DNA from: G963665975 sp963665975
Lineage (GTDB): Bacteria > Bacteroidota > Rhodothermia > Rhodothermales > Bin80
Assembly (NCBI GenBank): GCA_963665975.1
Contig: OY762508.1
Span: 930,001 to 994,000 of the forward strand
Length of the DNA stretch: 64,000 bases
Direction of reading: 5' to 3'
Shown: one piece after another, positions 17,701 through 26,156 of the stretch
Layout: each line of letters begins with the position of its first letter
How positions within the stretch are numbered: position 1 is the stretch's first letter
Translations under genes and position numbers: made by a program
The notes under the pieces: generated by a model
Told to the model about the DNA's origin: nothing
The model's database searches: none
Seen by the model: only the letters and a program-made list of their open reading frames with translations

Positions 17701-18166
17701 GGGCCTCCACAAGACGCCGGATACATACGGCGCCTTCCCAACCGACCCGTATTCTCACACTCCCGGGCACGGGCGTGCGCAGCAACCCGGCATGACCGGG
17801 CAGGTAAAGGAAGACATTATTGCCCGATGGGGTGAGTTGGGAGTGGTGGTCTCCGGCGGTTGCATCACATTCCATCCGCTGCTGCTCAGACGTGAGGAAT
17901 TCCTGCCAGCCCCCGTGACATTCGCCTATCATGATGTAGAAGGACGGGCGCGGGCGCTCCTGCTTGACGCAGGAACGTTGGCCTTCACGTACTGCTGCAT
18001 CCCCATAGTCTATCACCTTGCAGATACCGCGTCAATTCGTGTTTCATCGAAAGAGGCCACACAGACAATTGAGGGCCTCAGGCTCGACCGGAGAACCAGT
18101 AGCAGCATTTTTGATCGTGCCGGAGCCGTGCACCGCCTGGATGTTTCGATAGTGAACAAGCTATAG
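14711..18166 (+). CDS. Large GH94/GH149/GH161-type beta-glucan oligosaccharide phosphorylase
   Basis: A 1151-residue cytosolic protein without signal peptide, related to cellobiose phosphorylase. The catalytic acid is probably Asp657 in PEWNDANNALVGYG, equivalent to the WND motif of GH94 enzymes. Other visible features are EGNWRDIFQNWEALG with an acidic stretch GIDWEVSDPDDPWSHIGYWG, GDHQIIYLL, and a phosphate-site-like region TPGHGRAQQPGMTGQVKEDI near the C-terminus. At about 1150 residues it is longer than cellobiose phosphorylases (about 800) and fits the beta-1,3-oligoglucan phosphorylases of GH149 or GH161; I favour GH149 but cannot prove it. It would convert oligosaccharide plus phosphate to glucose 1-phosphate. 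It overlaps the preceding glycosidase gene by four bases (ATGA). Confidence 0.83.
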   Translation: MMPIAPSSIRVGLAELKTVSGGSAGEFVERQGEEFYRIADYDRMRAFFFTLVSDSDHWMFLSTNGSLTAGRRNPEHALFPYYTDDKIEDGQGRTGSATIVLAQRGGKTFLWEPFSDRYQGLYALQRNLYKSIVGNAVLFEETNHDLGLTFSYGWRTSDTYGFVKQSEFRNFGNAAITVHILDGIRNLLPHGVTRSLQTQRSTLVDAYKKSELDLDTGLGIYTLSSIVVDRPEPSEALKATTVWSAGVDVRTYLVSSLQVDRFRRGRPLVTESDVRAERGGYYIEAEFCLAPEEEASWVTVAEIDQGPDDVTALLHGLRDKNALRADVQRNVADGTVTLRRIIAHADGLQCTADRLSTARHMANTLFNVMRGGIFEHNYVVRTEDFSNFVRGRNQSIFAQQHTLLAALAAEVSVQHLIGIAQAGTDRQLERLSYEYLPLMFSRRHGDPSRPWNQFSIETRKQDGSRNLYYEGNWRDIFQNWEALGLSFPGFIESMICVFVNASTADGYNPYRITREGIDWEVSDPDDPWSHIGYWGDHQIIYLLKLLEIARDHHPGALETLLHRRIFSYAHVPYRIKAYKDLLANPHDTIVFDHALNAVIAERVRSMGADGKLLPRRDGTVYLVTLAEKLLVTVLAKLTNLVPEAGIWMNTQRPEWNDANNALVGYGVSMVTLYYLRRFLAVCASLFGGSRRDVMVSEEVATLFVAVAQAITTYERTVSNPDRKAILDALGSAGSVYRQTIYTDGFSEKTNHISNADLQTLFGRALTCIDHTIRVNKRRDRLFHAYNLMSLPAHGGLSIRHLYVMLEGQVAALSSGCLSAEESLAILTALRESALFRQDQYSYLLYPDRELARFVDKNNIPDEAYKTSPLLQALTSAGDTTLVVQDVLGRCHFNGSFRNASDVQRALDTISAAGYNAAVDQEGSRILDLFEELFDHRSYTGRSGTFFGYEGLGCIYWHMVSKLLVAVKECCQKAAEDAADPRIIRALADCYYDVRKGLGLHKTPDTYGAFPTDPYSHTPGHGRAQQPGMTGQVKEDIIARWGELGVVVSGGCITFHPLLLRREEFLPAPVTFAYHDVEGRARALLLDAGTLAFTYCCIPIVYHLADTASIRVSSKEATQTIEGLRLDRRTSSSIFDRAGAVHRLDVSIVNKL

Positions 18167-18473
18167 CCCAACCGGGCCGCGCCGTGGTCCCAACCGCATG
18201 TCATGCTCAGCTGGCAGCACCGCCATGAATTATTATTGAAACCGATTCCAGGAATTATGTATTATGATCATATGCACGCATGTCGCCGAGTCGTCGGGAT
18301 TAAATGCCCAACCTTTGGGATCCGGATCCAGAGTGCATAGCGTGCGTTTCGATGCCTCCGGGGCTCTCCTGTGGCCTCTTGCGTGCGTGTACCTGTACCG
18401 AATCGAAGCGGGGACCGCCCTCACGGAGGTGCGGCGTATGCTCCTGGTGAAACAGCAGGCTTGCCCATGTGCG
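18167..18473. other. Intergenic region, nothing recognised
   Basis: About 300 bases between the phosphorylase gene and the tRNA terminator. The first 120 bases are AT-richer than the surroundings. Short open frames here give no family resemblance. No terminator for the glucan operon was recognised. Confidence 0.35.
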
Positions 18474-18522
18474 AAAAGCACTGTTTCGATAGGCGTGCCC
18501 GCGCCTCCGAAACGATGCTTTT
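18474..18522 (-). terminator. Rho-independent terminator of the tRNA-Leu transcript
   Basis: A 49-base imperfect hairpin. The outer arms AAAAGCA-TGTTTCG and CGAAACGATGCTTTT pair with two mismatches and are extended by GGCG/CGCC around a six-base loop (TGCCCG). Read on the minus strand it ends in TTTT and lies 51 bases past the tRNA 3' end. The A-tract on the other side would also give a T-tract on the plus strand, so it may work in both directions. Confidence 0.7.
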
Positions 18523-18573
18523 CTGCATGCAGGCGCTCTGGCAATACGCACGAGTCCACGCCCAACATGTCTC

Positions 18574-18660
18574 TGGTACCGGGAGCGGGACTCGAACCCG
18601 CACGGCCCTAAGGCCAACGGATTTTAAGTCCGTTGCGTCTACCAATTCCGCCATCCCGGC
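18574..18660 (-). tRNA. tRNA-Leu (anticodon UAA)
   Basis: An 87-base leucine tRNA, including an encoded CCA end at 18574-18576. The acceptor arm GCCGGGA pairs with TCCCGGT. The D-arm has the class II form GGCGGAATTGGTAGACGC, and the anticodon stem ACGGA/TCCGT encloses loop CTTAAAA with anticodon TAA at 18624-18626. A long variable arm (GGCCTTAGGGCC) and T-arm GCGGG-TTCGAGT-CCCGC follow. All parts of a type II tRNA are present. Confidence 0.97.
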
Positions 18661-18725
18661 GCGGCTATACCCGCCGTACGCCCCGGAGCATAGCGGCGTT
18701 CCAGTACGCCACGCTTGACAAACCT

Positions 18726-19505
18726 ATGGCGGACCCGCTGAATATATTGAGGGAGAAAGCCCGCCAGGCTTCCAGCCGTGCCCATGCCCCCTATTCCAGG
18801 CAGGCGACCGGCGCCGCCCTCCTTCTGTCGGATGGCCATTGGGTGGCCGGCGTACGTACGGAGAGTGTTTCGTATTCGCTGGTCATACCGGCACTGGTGG
18901 CGGCATGCGCGACGGCAGTTTCTTTGGGACGCACCGATGCGGTGGCCGTTGCGCTGAGTCGCGCGCTCAGACCCGAGGATATCAGCTACATGCGGGCGTC
19001 GCCATTCGGTAGTCTGGAACAGAATGGAGTAGACACATTCATCCGGTCAGAGCCCCTACCTGCACCAGAGTGTCGATTGGATCCACTGCTTGAGTGCTCG
19101 CAAGTTATCTCACCCGAAACCGCCATACCACTAACCCGCTCCGTCGCGCGCCGGGCATTCGCCCCTGACTCGCAGTTTCCGGTCGGATGCATTGTGAGGA
19201 CGCAGCAGGGAGAGTTAATTCCCGGAGTAAACGTCGAGCACATAGACTGGTCACGCTCGTTGTGCGCGGAGCGAAACGCCCTCGCGGCAGCGATCGGTCA
19301 TGGGGCAGGTGGCATTACCGATGTGTATGTCAGCTGCCTGAACGATCCTGATGGATCGCCGTGCGGAGCATGCCGGCAGCTACTGGTGGAACTGGCGCCG
19401 ATGGCAACCATTTGGCTGGATCGCGGACCAGCGCCGCCAGAGCGCACGACGCCCGCGTTACTGCTGCCTGGCGCATTTCGTGGAAAAGGGCTTGGTGGCC
19501 CGTAA
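18726..19505 (+). CDS. cdd: Two-domain cytidine deaminase with catalytic site in the C-terminal domain
   Basis: A cytosolic zinc enzyme of pyrimidine salvage that deaminates cytidine and deoxycytidine. The 259 residues hold two deaminase folds. The N-terminal one (YSRQATGAALLLSDG to about residue 95) keeps the APYS-type entry but lacks a C/H-A-E and PCxxC motif. The C-terminal one has FPVGCIV, then SLCAERNAL (zinc ligand Cys and catalytic Glu) and SPCGACRQLLVEL (two zinc cysteines). In the E. coli dimeric enzyme the N-terminal domain is the active one, so the order here is reversed, and the three-cysteine zinc site is of the tetrameric (Bacillus) type. The ATG at 18726 sits 66 bases from the divergent tRNA. 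The family is certain; nucleoside specificity is not. Confidence 0.88.
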   Translation: MADPLNILREKARQASSRAHAPYSRQATGAALLLSDGHWVAGVRTESVSYSLVIPALVAACATAVSLGRTDAVAVALSRALRPEDISYMRASPFGSLEQNGVDTFIRSEPLPAPECRLDPLLECSQVISPETAIPLTRSVARRAFAPDSQFPVGCIVRTQQGELIPGVNVEHIDWSRSLCAERNALAAAIGHGAGGITDVYVSCLNDPDGSPCGACRQLLVELAPMATIWLDRGPAPPERTTPALLLPGAFRGKGLGGP

Positions 19506-19662
19506 TTACTGCCCTCCAATCCGTCCTGTCACATTGGCGAACGAAGTGGGCATCCTATCGTTTACTGCTCAGGGTACCACAGCCTTGGCACGGGCACCTC
19601 ATGCTTCCTTATGCAAGTGCGGGCATTAGGCAATCCTTTCAAATAACCCCTGCATACAAGCT

Positions 19663-21390
19663 ATGAGACGTATTCACTTCAGCATGGGAGCCGTCCTGCT
19701 CTTCTGCCTCTTCGCTGCGCCCACGCAGGCACAGGACAATTCATCCGCAAGTGCCAAGACATGGATATTCCTGACCGATAAGTTAGACGCAGCGGGCAAG
19801 ACTACGGTAGCCCAAGCCGGATATGTCACAGATCGTGCCCGGCAGCGGCGACTAAAGCGCGGATCTTGGACCTCTCCGAGTTTGGATGCTCCTGTTTCAC
19901 CAGCCTATCGGCAGCAACTCGAAAATCTTGGCATCACCACGCTCCATGAGAGCCGATGGTTAAATGCCGTCACGGCCCAACTGACTCCGGAGCAGACGGA
20001 ACTGGTTGCCGCTCTCCCTTTCGTGCGCGACCTGAAACCCGTTGCGATGCTCTCCTCAGTTGCCAATGCGCCTGCAATGCCCCTGGTCAGAGTGCTGCCC
20101 GCACCGCAACGTACGCACACCGGCCGCCTCCGTCTGGATTACGGTCCATCGCGCACGCAATTGGAACTGATCAATGCCATTCCTGCACTGGAGCGCGGCA
20201 TCAACGGCTCGGGAGTGGTGATCGGCTTTGTTGATACCCGGTTCGATGACCTTTCCGAACGCCCATTTGGACATCAATCTCTTGTCCACCTCGCAGACAG
20301 CGGTCGCGTAACGATGCGCGACTTCACGCTCGCGGATCAGGCAGACACAGGCACCACCCAGAGCAACCGGCACGGGGTATCAGTCGCGTCCGTAGCAGTC
20401 GGATTTGAGCCGGGAGACCTTATTGGTCCAGGCTACGGTGTTGCAGAGGTGTTCGCCGCCATCACGGAATTCGCCCCATTCGAGCGTAACGTGGAGGAAG
20501 ACAACTTCGTGGCCGGCCTTGAGTGGCTGGAATCCGAGGGCGTAGATGTCGTGAACTCATCCTTAGGATACAGCACGTTCGACTCCGGTCAGCGCAGTTA
20601 CACCACAGCCGACATGGACGGAGATACGGGCCTTACAACCATCGCATGCGATCTTGCTGTGCAGATGGGCGTCGTGGTCGTGTCCAGTGCCGGCAATTCG
20701 GGCAATGGCAGTTGGGGCATTATTACGACGCCAGCCGACGGCGACTCCGTATTGGCCGTTGGGGCGGTAAACGCCGGCGGCGGATACGTTTCCTTCAGCA
20801 GCCGGGGTCCCACAGCGGACGGGCGCATAAAGCCCGACGTCTCGGCGATGGGCTCCGGGGTGTATCTGGCGCGGTCAGGCGGTGGTTATGGTCACTCTGG
20901 TGGAACTTCTTTTGCCAGCCCGATTGTGGCCGGAGTTGCGACGCAAATGCTCCAGGTTAACGAGGACCTGGAGCCATGGGATTTGATGGAAATTCTGCGC
21001 GGGACCGCAAGCCAGAAGGACAATCCAGACAACCGGCTTGGCTGGGGCATCATAGATGCCGACGCCGCAATTGCGGAGGCCGAGGGCTTGCGGACTGCTG
21101 CCGAGCGCGCCGGCGAACTTCCGGAACGGCTGCATGTCCGCTCTCCGTATCCAAATCCGTTTACCGGCACCGCACATTTTGATATCGACATCCCGCATGC
21201 CAGCGATCATGTTCGCGTTACACTCTACAATATGCTCGGGCAACGCGTAGACGTACCCTTCGCCGGACCGATGTCAAGCGGAACCCATACGGTGACGGTC
21301 AATGGAGCCTCCCTGTCGCCCGGACTGTATGTATTTACAATCGAAACCGGCGGTCGTGCGATTACCGGCAAGGTGACGCTGGTCCGATAG
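19663..21390 (+). CDS. Secreted subtilisin-like serine protease (S8) with T9SS sorting domain
   Basis: A 575-residue exported protease. A signal peptide (AVLLFCLFAAPTQAQ) and an inhibitor-like propeptide (roughly residues 30-130) precede the catalytic domain. The triad is Asp191 (GFVDTRFD), His237 (NRHGVSVAS) and Ser416 (GGTSFASP), with the oxyanion-hole region SSAGNSGN around residue 345. The last 85 residues are a type A T9SS C-terminal domain (SPYPNPFTGTAHFDI, then LYNMLGQRV and SPGLYVFTI), so the protein should cross the outer membrane by T9SS and be released or attached to the surface. The gene starts a plus-strand pair with the VWA-like protein 30 bases downstream. No T9SS machinery gene is in the window. 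Confidence 0.94.
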   Translation: MRRIHFSMGAVLLFCLFAAPTQAQDNSSASAKTWIFLTDKLDAAGKTTVAQAGYVTDRARQRRLKRGSWTSPSLDAPVSPAYRQQLENLGITTLHESRWLNAVTAQLTPEQTELVAALPFVRDLKPVAMLSSVANAPAMPLVRVLPAPQRTHTGRLRLDYGPSRTQLELINAIPALERGINGSGVVIGFVDTRFDDLSERPFGHQSLVHLADSGRVTMRDFTLADQADTGTTQSNRHGVSVASVAVGFEPGDLIGPGYGVAEVFAAITEFAPFERNVEEDNFVAGLEWLESEGVDVVNSSLGYSTFDSGQRSYTTADMDGDTGLTTIACDLAVQMGVVVVSSAGNSGNGSWGIITTPADGDSVLAVGAVNAGGGYVSFSSRGPTADGRIKPDVSAMGSGVYLARSGGGYGHSGGTSFASPIVAGVATQMLQVNEDLEPWDLMEILRGTASQKDNPDNRLGWGIIDADAAIAEAEGLRTAAERAGELPERLHVRSPYPNPFTGTAHFDIDIPHASDHVRVTLYNMLGQRVDVPFAGPMSSGTHTVTVNGASLSPGLYVFTIETGGRAITGKVTLVR

Positions 21391-21419
21391 GCCTACGGCG
21401 ATAGAGACCCGCTTCGAAG

Positions 21420-23543
21420 ATGTCATTTGGCTTGCACCCGTGGCCCCTTTTTCTCTGCGCCATGGCCGCCGTTGCCCTGGCGGTATTCACATACCAGCGT
21501 AGTGTGCCGCGGCTGGCGGGCACCCGCAATTGGATGCTCGTATTTCTGCGCTCGCTATCCCTGTTCCTAATTTTTTTTCTGCTTTTCCAGCCTACATGGC
21601 GCCACCGCTCCTCCCGATTGCTCCCCGCAGTACTGGCAATCCTGGTTGATGACAGTGAGAGCCTCGGACTGGCGTCCGAGGGGGCGCCTCCCGAGCAGAA
21701 CATGCAGAGCTTGTTGGCGTCCCTCCCACCGTTTGATGGAAACCTACCGCTATTCAGCTTTAGCGATGCGCTGCGAAGCGTAGCCAGCCCGGAATCCCTG
21801 CGGTTTGACGGCGCGCGCACCAATATTGCGAGGGCGCTTTCCGAGATAAAGACAACCCTGGCTGAGGAAAACCTGCGCGGTGTTCTTCTGCTTACCGACG
21901 GACAGTACAACACCGGCCGCAACCCGATTTATACGGCGGAAGAGTACGGTGTGGCGATCCATACCGTTGCCATCGGTGATACGCTGCACCGGCGTGACGT
22001 GCAGATTCGCCGCGTAATCACCAATGAAATCGCCTACGTCAACCGCGCATTACCCATCCGGGTCGGGCTGCGTACGGAGGGCTTCTCCGGGGAAGAGGCC
22101 ACCGTCTCCTTGATGCGCGGCGCCGAGGTGCTGGGCTTTCAGCGCGTACGCCTGCCCAATGGCTCTGCCGAGATACCCGTCGACCTCTCGTATACTCCGA
22201 CAGAGGAAGGCCTCCACCAGTTGCGTGTGGTCGTCACACAACTGGACGGCGAGATCACCTACCGTAACAACACCGAAACCATTCCCGTCCGCGTGCTGCA
22301 AAGTAAGCGCCGCGTGTTGCTGCTGGCAGCTGCTCCCGGCCCGGACCTTGCCACGATTACCCACCTGTTGCGCCGAGACGGCCAGACGGAATTCATTTCG
22401 TACGTGCAAAAGGAACCGGGAATCTTTTACGAGGGAGCATTCCCGTCGTCACTGACAGATGTCGACCTCATCCTACTGGCTGGCTATCCCGGGCCTGGTG
22501 CCCGATTGGAGGAGATAGAGACCATAGCCCGCGGTGTCGAGGGCGGTATCCCCATCCTGTTCCTGGTTGGCCGGCAGACGAATCTGGATGCTGTGCGAAA
22601 CCTTGGCGCCTCGCTGCCCGTTGCCCCGGAGCGTCGGCAGCCGGGATTCGGGGAGGCCTCCATAGCCATAACGCCTGTGGGCCAGCAGCATCCCGTTCTG
22701 GATATTCCTCAGATACCTGCGTCTCTGGACCACTTGCCGCCGCTACAATACAACCAGAATTTGTGGGAGGCCAGCCGTGATGCGCGGGTGCTTGCGCGCG
22801 TTGCGTTGCGCGGCGTCGAGCTCAGCCACCCGCTGCTCGTGGTGCGCAATCGTGCTGGCAACCGATCTGCTGCTTTCTTGGGATCTGGCACCTGGCGGTG
22901 GAGCAATCTACCTGAAGACCTGGAAGACTATAACACGTTCTGGCCTGCTCTGTTTGATAATCTGGTGCAATGGCTAACCACGCCTGAAGACGACCGGCCC
23001 GTGCGAATTCAGCCTGTACAGGATATCTTTGGGGGCAGCGACGCCATTCAGTTCGCGGGACAGGTATATGACGAAAGCCTGAACCCGGTGAGCGACGCGT
23101 CGGTCGTCCTGAACCTCACAGCCCCCGACGGGACGCGGTATCCGTACCATATGGAAGCATTGGCGAGCGGCCGCTACGTGCTGAATATCGGAACGCTACC
23201 AGAGGGATTCTATGCTTATGAAGCAGTGGTCTCCCGGCGGCAAGAAGAATTGGGGCGCGACTCCGGGGCCTTTACGGTGGGCGCCCTCACGCTGGAATTC
23301 AAGGAAACGCGCGCAAACGCCACCCTGCTGCGCCAGATCGCTCACCGATCGGGAGGGCAGTTCTTCACACCTGCCTCCCTGCATACCCTAAGCGACGTAC
23401 TCGCGGCTGACAGCTTGTTCCGACCGACAACGCTCGATACGTCTCGCGCCACTGATCTCTGGCGCCTGCCACTCTTAGGAGTCCTCATCGTATTCCTCTT
23501 GGCAACTGAATGGATTCTGCGGAAACGCTGGGGGCTGGTGTAG
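21420..23543 (+). CDS. Membrane protein with VWA-like domain
   Basis: A 707-residue protein with two N-terminal membrane helices (LFLCAMAAVALAVF and LRSLSLFLIFFLLF) and one at the extreme C-terminus (LPLLGVLIVFLLATEWIL), so the bulk lies outside the cytoplasm. A von Willebrand A-like domain begins at AVLAILVDDSESLG, a near-MIDAS motif (DxSxS is DDSES here), and includes GVLLLTDGQYNTG. A central glutamine-amidotransferase-like fold (LLLAAAPGPDLATI, VDLILLAGYPGPG) follows, as in Bacteroidota BatA-like or DUF-type VWA proteins. A C-terminal Ig-like region precedes the last helix. Function unknown; a chaperone or envelope stress role is often suggested for relatives. It starts 30 bases after the subtilase, but no moxR or bat genes are nearby. 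Confidence 0.82.
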   Translation: MSFGLHPWPLFLCAMAAVALAVFTYQRSVPRLAGTRNWMLVFLRSLSLFLIFFLLFQPTWRHRSSRLLPAVLAILVDDSESLGLASEGAPPEQNMQSLLASLPPFDGNLPLFSFSDALRSVASPESLRFDGARTNIARALSEIKTTLAEENLRGVLLLTDGQYNTGRNPIYTAEEYGVAIHTVAIGDTLHRRDVQIRRVITNEIAYVNRALPIRVGLRTEGFSGEEATVSLMRGAEVLGFQRVRLPNGSAEIPVDLSYTPTEEGLHQLRVVVTQLDGEITYRNNTETIPVRVLQSKRRVLLLAAAPGPDLATITHLLRRDGQTEFISYVQKEPGIFYEGAFPSSLTDVDLILLAGYPGPGARLEEIETIARGVEGGIPILFLVGRQTNLDAVRNLGASLPVAPERRQPGFGEASIAITPVGQQHPVLDIPQIPASLDHLPPLQYNQNLWEASRDARVLARVALRGVELSHPLLVVRNRAGNRSAAFLGSGTWRWSNLPEDLEDYNTFWPALFDNLVQWLTTPEDDRPVRIQPVQDIFGGSDAIQFAGQVYDESLNPVSDASVVLNLTAPDGTRYPYHMEALASGRYVLNIGTLPEGFYAYEAVVSRRQEELGRDSGAFTVGALTLEFKETRANATLLRQIAHRSGGQFFTPASLHTLSDVLAADSLFRPTTLDTSRATDLWRLPLLGVLIVFLLATEWILRKRWGLV

Positions 23544-23594
23544 CCATGTTCCCGCACCTCCATTGCATACCTCCCATTGAACTCTATTGAACTC

Positions 23595-23948
23595 ATGAAC
23601 AACTTCCACCGCATTCGCACAGTACAGGAGTACCAGGAGGCCGTCGATCGCTCGATGCTACAACCGGTTATCCTGTACAAACACAGTAGCCTATGTGAAC
23701 TCTGCATTCTTGTGCATGCAGAGCTTGAAACGCTTAACGAGGAAGGTGACCCGCCGATTTATCAAGTCGTCGTCCAGGAAGCCCGGCCACTCTCCAATAG
23801 CATTGAGGCAACACTCGGCATTCGGCACGAATCGCCGCAGGTGATCATTCTCTACGATCGGATGCCGGTCTTCCACGCATCACACCGCGCTGTTACAGCC
23901 ACAGCGGTACGTGGCGCCATTGAAGACCTCGCGGCTTCGCAGACGTAA
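23595..23948 (+). CDS. ytxJ: YtxJ-like bacilliredoxin (thioredoxin fold)
   Basis: A 117-residue cytosolic protein of the YtxJ/BrxC family, which removes bacillithiol from proteins. The family pattern is clear: ILYKHSSLCELC (active cysteine region), YQVVVQEARPLSNSI, and GIRHESPQVIIL (cis-Pro). The motif here is CELC, with a second cysteine where B. subtilis YtxJ has the CPIS form, so a dithiol mechanism is possible. The ATG at 23595 is preferred to an in-frame TTG at 23577. It implies that this organism uses bacillithiol, which is known in Bacteroidota. It is convergent with the M16 genes, 52 bases apart. Confidence 0.86.
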   Translation: MNNFHRIRTVQEYQEAVDRSMLQPVILYKHSSLCELCILVHAELETLNEEGDPPIYQVVVQEARPLSNSIEATLGIRHESPQVIILYDRMPVFHASHRAVTATAVRGAIEDLAASQT

Positions 23949-24000
23949 CGTAATCCTCAGGCCTGAAGTCCCGGTCCGCAGTTGCGATGCGGTGGTACTG

Positions 24001-26109
24001 CTACTCGAACATGCTGGCGTCAACACCCGCGTTGATCTCAATGGACTCGATTGTCACCGAGCCAACTGGTTGCCCGTGCGAGGTCATGGAGCTCATAAAC
24101 GGCAGCGTTATTCCACCTGCCACCTCTCTGAAGTCGGACAATGTTTCGACCACAGGCGTGGGCGGACCCATATTGGAACTCGTGTAAGCAAGCGCAAGCG
24201 GCAGCATGGTCGTGCTGTCCACGTACAGCTTAAAACCAGTCCCGGAGGGCGGCGTGATCTGCAATACGTCAGCCTCATTACCGTCGAATTCCTCTCCTCC
24301 AAGAAGCTGCACGTCCACCTCGTCGGCATGTGCAATCAGATAGGCCGGGTCGCGCCAGAGTGAGGAAATAATTTCCTCCTTCATCTGCGGTTGCATCTGC
24401 TCTGGTAGCATATCCGGAAAGGTGAACGTATCCCCTTTGCGAACAATCACAATTGCTCCCATTGGCGTTTGCTGCACCAGGCGGACGTGATCCGGGTATT
24501 GCATTGCAATCTCAATCCCTATCGACATCTCCATGTTGTCTGGCGTCTTCACCGATTGCGCACTCTTGAACAGGATGGTTTCGATGCCGTCGAATGCCGC
24601 CTGTCCTCCCAGGGCCTCGATGACGCCGTTTAGCACTACACGTCCCTGCTCCATTGTTTGCTCGGTAGCCTCCGGAAGCGCCTCTTCACCCGTCGGAATC
24701 GTGATATCGATTTCCTGAACCGGTCCGAGCACCGATAGCGGTTCGCCGAATTCATCCGGATTGCCAACGGCGATGATCTGCACCTTGTCCGGCTTCAGGT
24801 ATTGCGTGGATACACGATGCACATCGTTCGCGGACACCGCTTCGATACCGGACTTGACCTGGTGCAGGAAGTCTTTCGGATAGTCGTAATACTCGTAGGT
24901 CATCATCCGGCTTACGATTTCCCGGCGCGTATCGAACCGAAATACGAATGAGTTCAGATAGCTGTCCTTGGCCTGCATCATTTCGTCCTCCGACGGCGGA
25001 GCCGCACGCATCTGCTCAATCTCGTGCAGGACACTACTGGCGGCCTCAACAGTGGACTCGCTCTTGGTCATGACACCGGCATAGAAATCACCCGGACGAT
25101 CGTAGGAACCGGTGTAAGAGCCAAACACTGAATAGGCAAGCCCCTGATCGTCCCGTACGTTTTGAAACAGACGGCTCGAAAACCCACCGCTTAGCACCTG
25201 GTTCATCACGCGTACGGCCGAATAATCCGGGTCGTTCAGCAACAGTTCGCCCGGATGTCCCAACAGAATCGTAGTCTGCGTCACATCCTCCTTTCGGGCG
25301 AGATTCACTCCGTACTCTGTCATTCCGGGCATCGCTGGCGGTCCGGCTCGCATGAAGCCCTCCTGCTTTGGCCAGTCAGCGAAGCGTTCCTTGATCCGCT
25401 GCGCCATTTCGGCGGTGTCAAAGTCTCCCCATACTCCCAGAATCAAATTGTTGGGGTGAAAAAAGCGATCATGAAACGCCACGAGATCGTCGCGCTCTAT
25501 CGCATCCAGCGTCACATACTCCGCAGACCGCGCCAGTGGGTGGTCGGACCCATAAAGCAGCTCGTCGAATTCCCGGTAGGCGATCGACTGCGCATTGTCG
25601 TTTCGGCGAGAGATAGCCGACTTTTGCTGCGTAAGGGCGAGTTGGATTTTGTCGTCCGGGAAAGCCGGGTGCATGAGCACATCGGCAAAGATGTCCAGGA
25701 CTTCGTCTACATGCTCCTTGAGCGTAGACATGAAGACAGAGCCCGAGGTCGATCCGATAGACGTCTCGACGCTTGCAGCAATCGTTTCGAGGCGCTCGTT
25801 GATTTCGTCGCCGCTCATGGACGTCGAGCCGCCGGTGCGCATTACCTGTCCGGTAACTCTGGCGAGCCCGACCTTTTCGGCTGACTCGTGGACCGAGCCC
25901 CCGCCAATCCGCGCTTGCATGCTGATCAGGGGCAATTGATGATCCTCAATCAGGAAGAGGATCATACCGTTGTCCAGCTCCACACGTTCGGCCTCGGGTA
26001 TGGTGAAGTCCGGAAGTGGCGGATACTCGATTTCCGTGTAATGCTTCTGTCCCCAGGCTGGCAGCACCAGGGCGAGCGTCAAGGCGAGAAGTGGGATGCG
26101 CTTTTTCAT
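24001..26109 (-). CDS. Inactive M16 peptidase-like subunit with C-terminal LolA-like domain
   Basis: A 702-residue exported protein (signal peptide LLALTLALVLPAWG) with two M16 (pitrilysin) domains. At the place of the zinc motif HxxEH the sequence reads GLARVTGQVMRTGG, so both histidines and the glutamate are lost (R84, G87, Q88) and the subunit cannot bind zinc. The substrate-handling C-terminal M16 domain is intact (SGGFSSRLFQNVRDDQGLAYS). After residue 470 an extra domain (VIEALGGQAAFDGIETI to the end) resembles the LolA/outer-membrane lipoprotein-sorting fold. It starts 47 bases after the active M16 gene on the same strand, matching the known active/inactive heterodimers of this family. 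Confidence 0.88.
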   Translation of the reverse strand: MKKRIPLLALTLALVLPAWGQKHYTEIEYPPLPDFTIPEAERVELDNGMILFLIEDHQLPLISMQARIGGGSVHESAEKVGLARVTGQVMRTGGSTSMSGDEINERLETIAASVETSIGSTSGSVFMSTLKEHVDEVLDIFADVLMHPAFPDDKIQLALTQQKSAISRRNDNAQSIAYREFDELLYGSDHPLARSAEYVTLDAIERDDLVAFHDRFFHPNNLILGVWGDFDTAEMAQRIKERFADWPKQEGFMRAGPPAMPGMTEYGVNLARKEDVTQTTILLGHPGELLLNDPDYSAVRVMNQVLSGGFSSRLFQNVRDDQGLAYSVFGSYTGSYDRPGDFYAGVMTKSESTVEAASSVLHEIEQMRAAPPSEDEMMQAKDSYLNSFVFRFDTRREIVSRMMTYEYYDYPKDFLHQVKSGIEAVSANDVHRVSTQYLKPDKVQIIAVGNPDEFGEPLSVLGPVQEIDITIPTGEEALPEATEQTMEQGRVVLNGVIEALGGQAAFDGIETILFKSAQSVKTPDNMEMSIGIEIAMQYPDHVRLVQQTPMGAIVIVRKGDTFTFPDMLPEQMQPQMKEEIISSLWRDPAYLIAHADEVDVQLLGGEEFDGNEADVLQITPPSGTGFKLYVDSTTMLPLALAYTSSNMGPPTPVVETLSDFREVAGGITLPFMSSMTSHGQPVGSVTIESIEINAGVDASMFE

Positions 26110-26156
26110 GGACCTTGGGAATCATTGGATGGCGGGCAGGGTGGCACACGAGGTGT

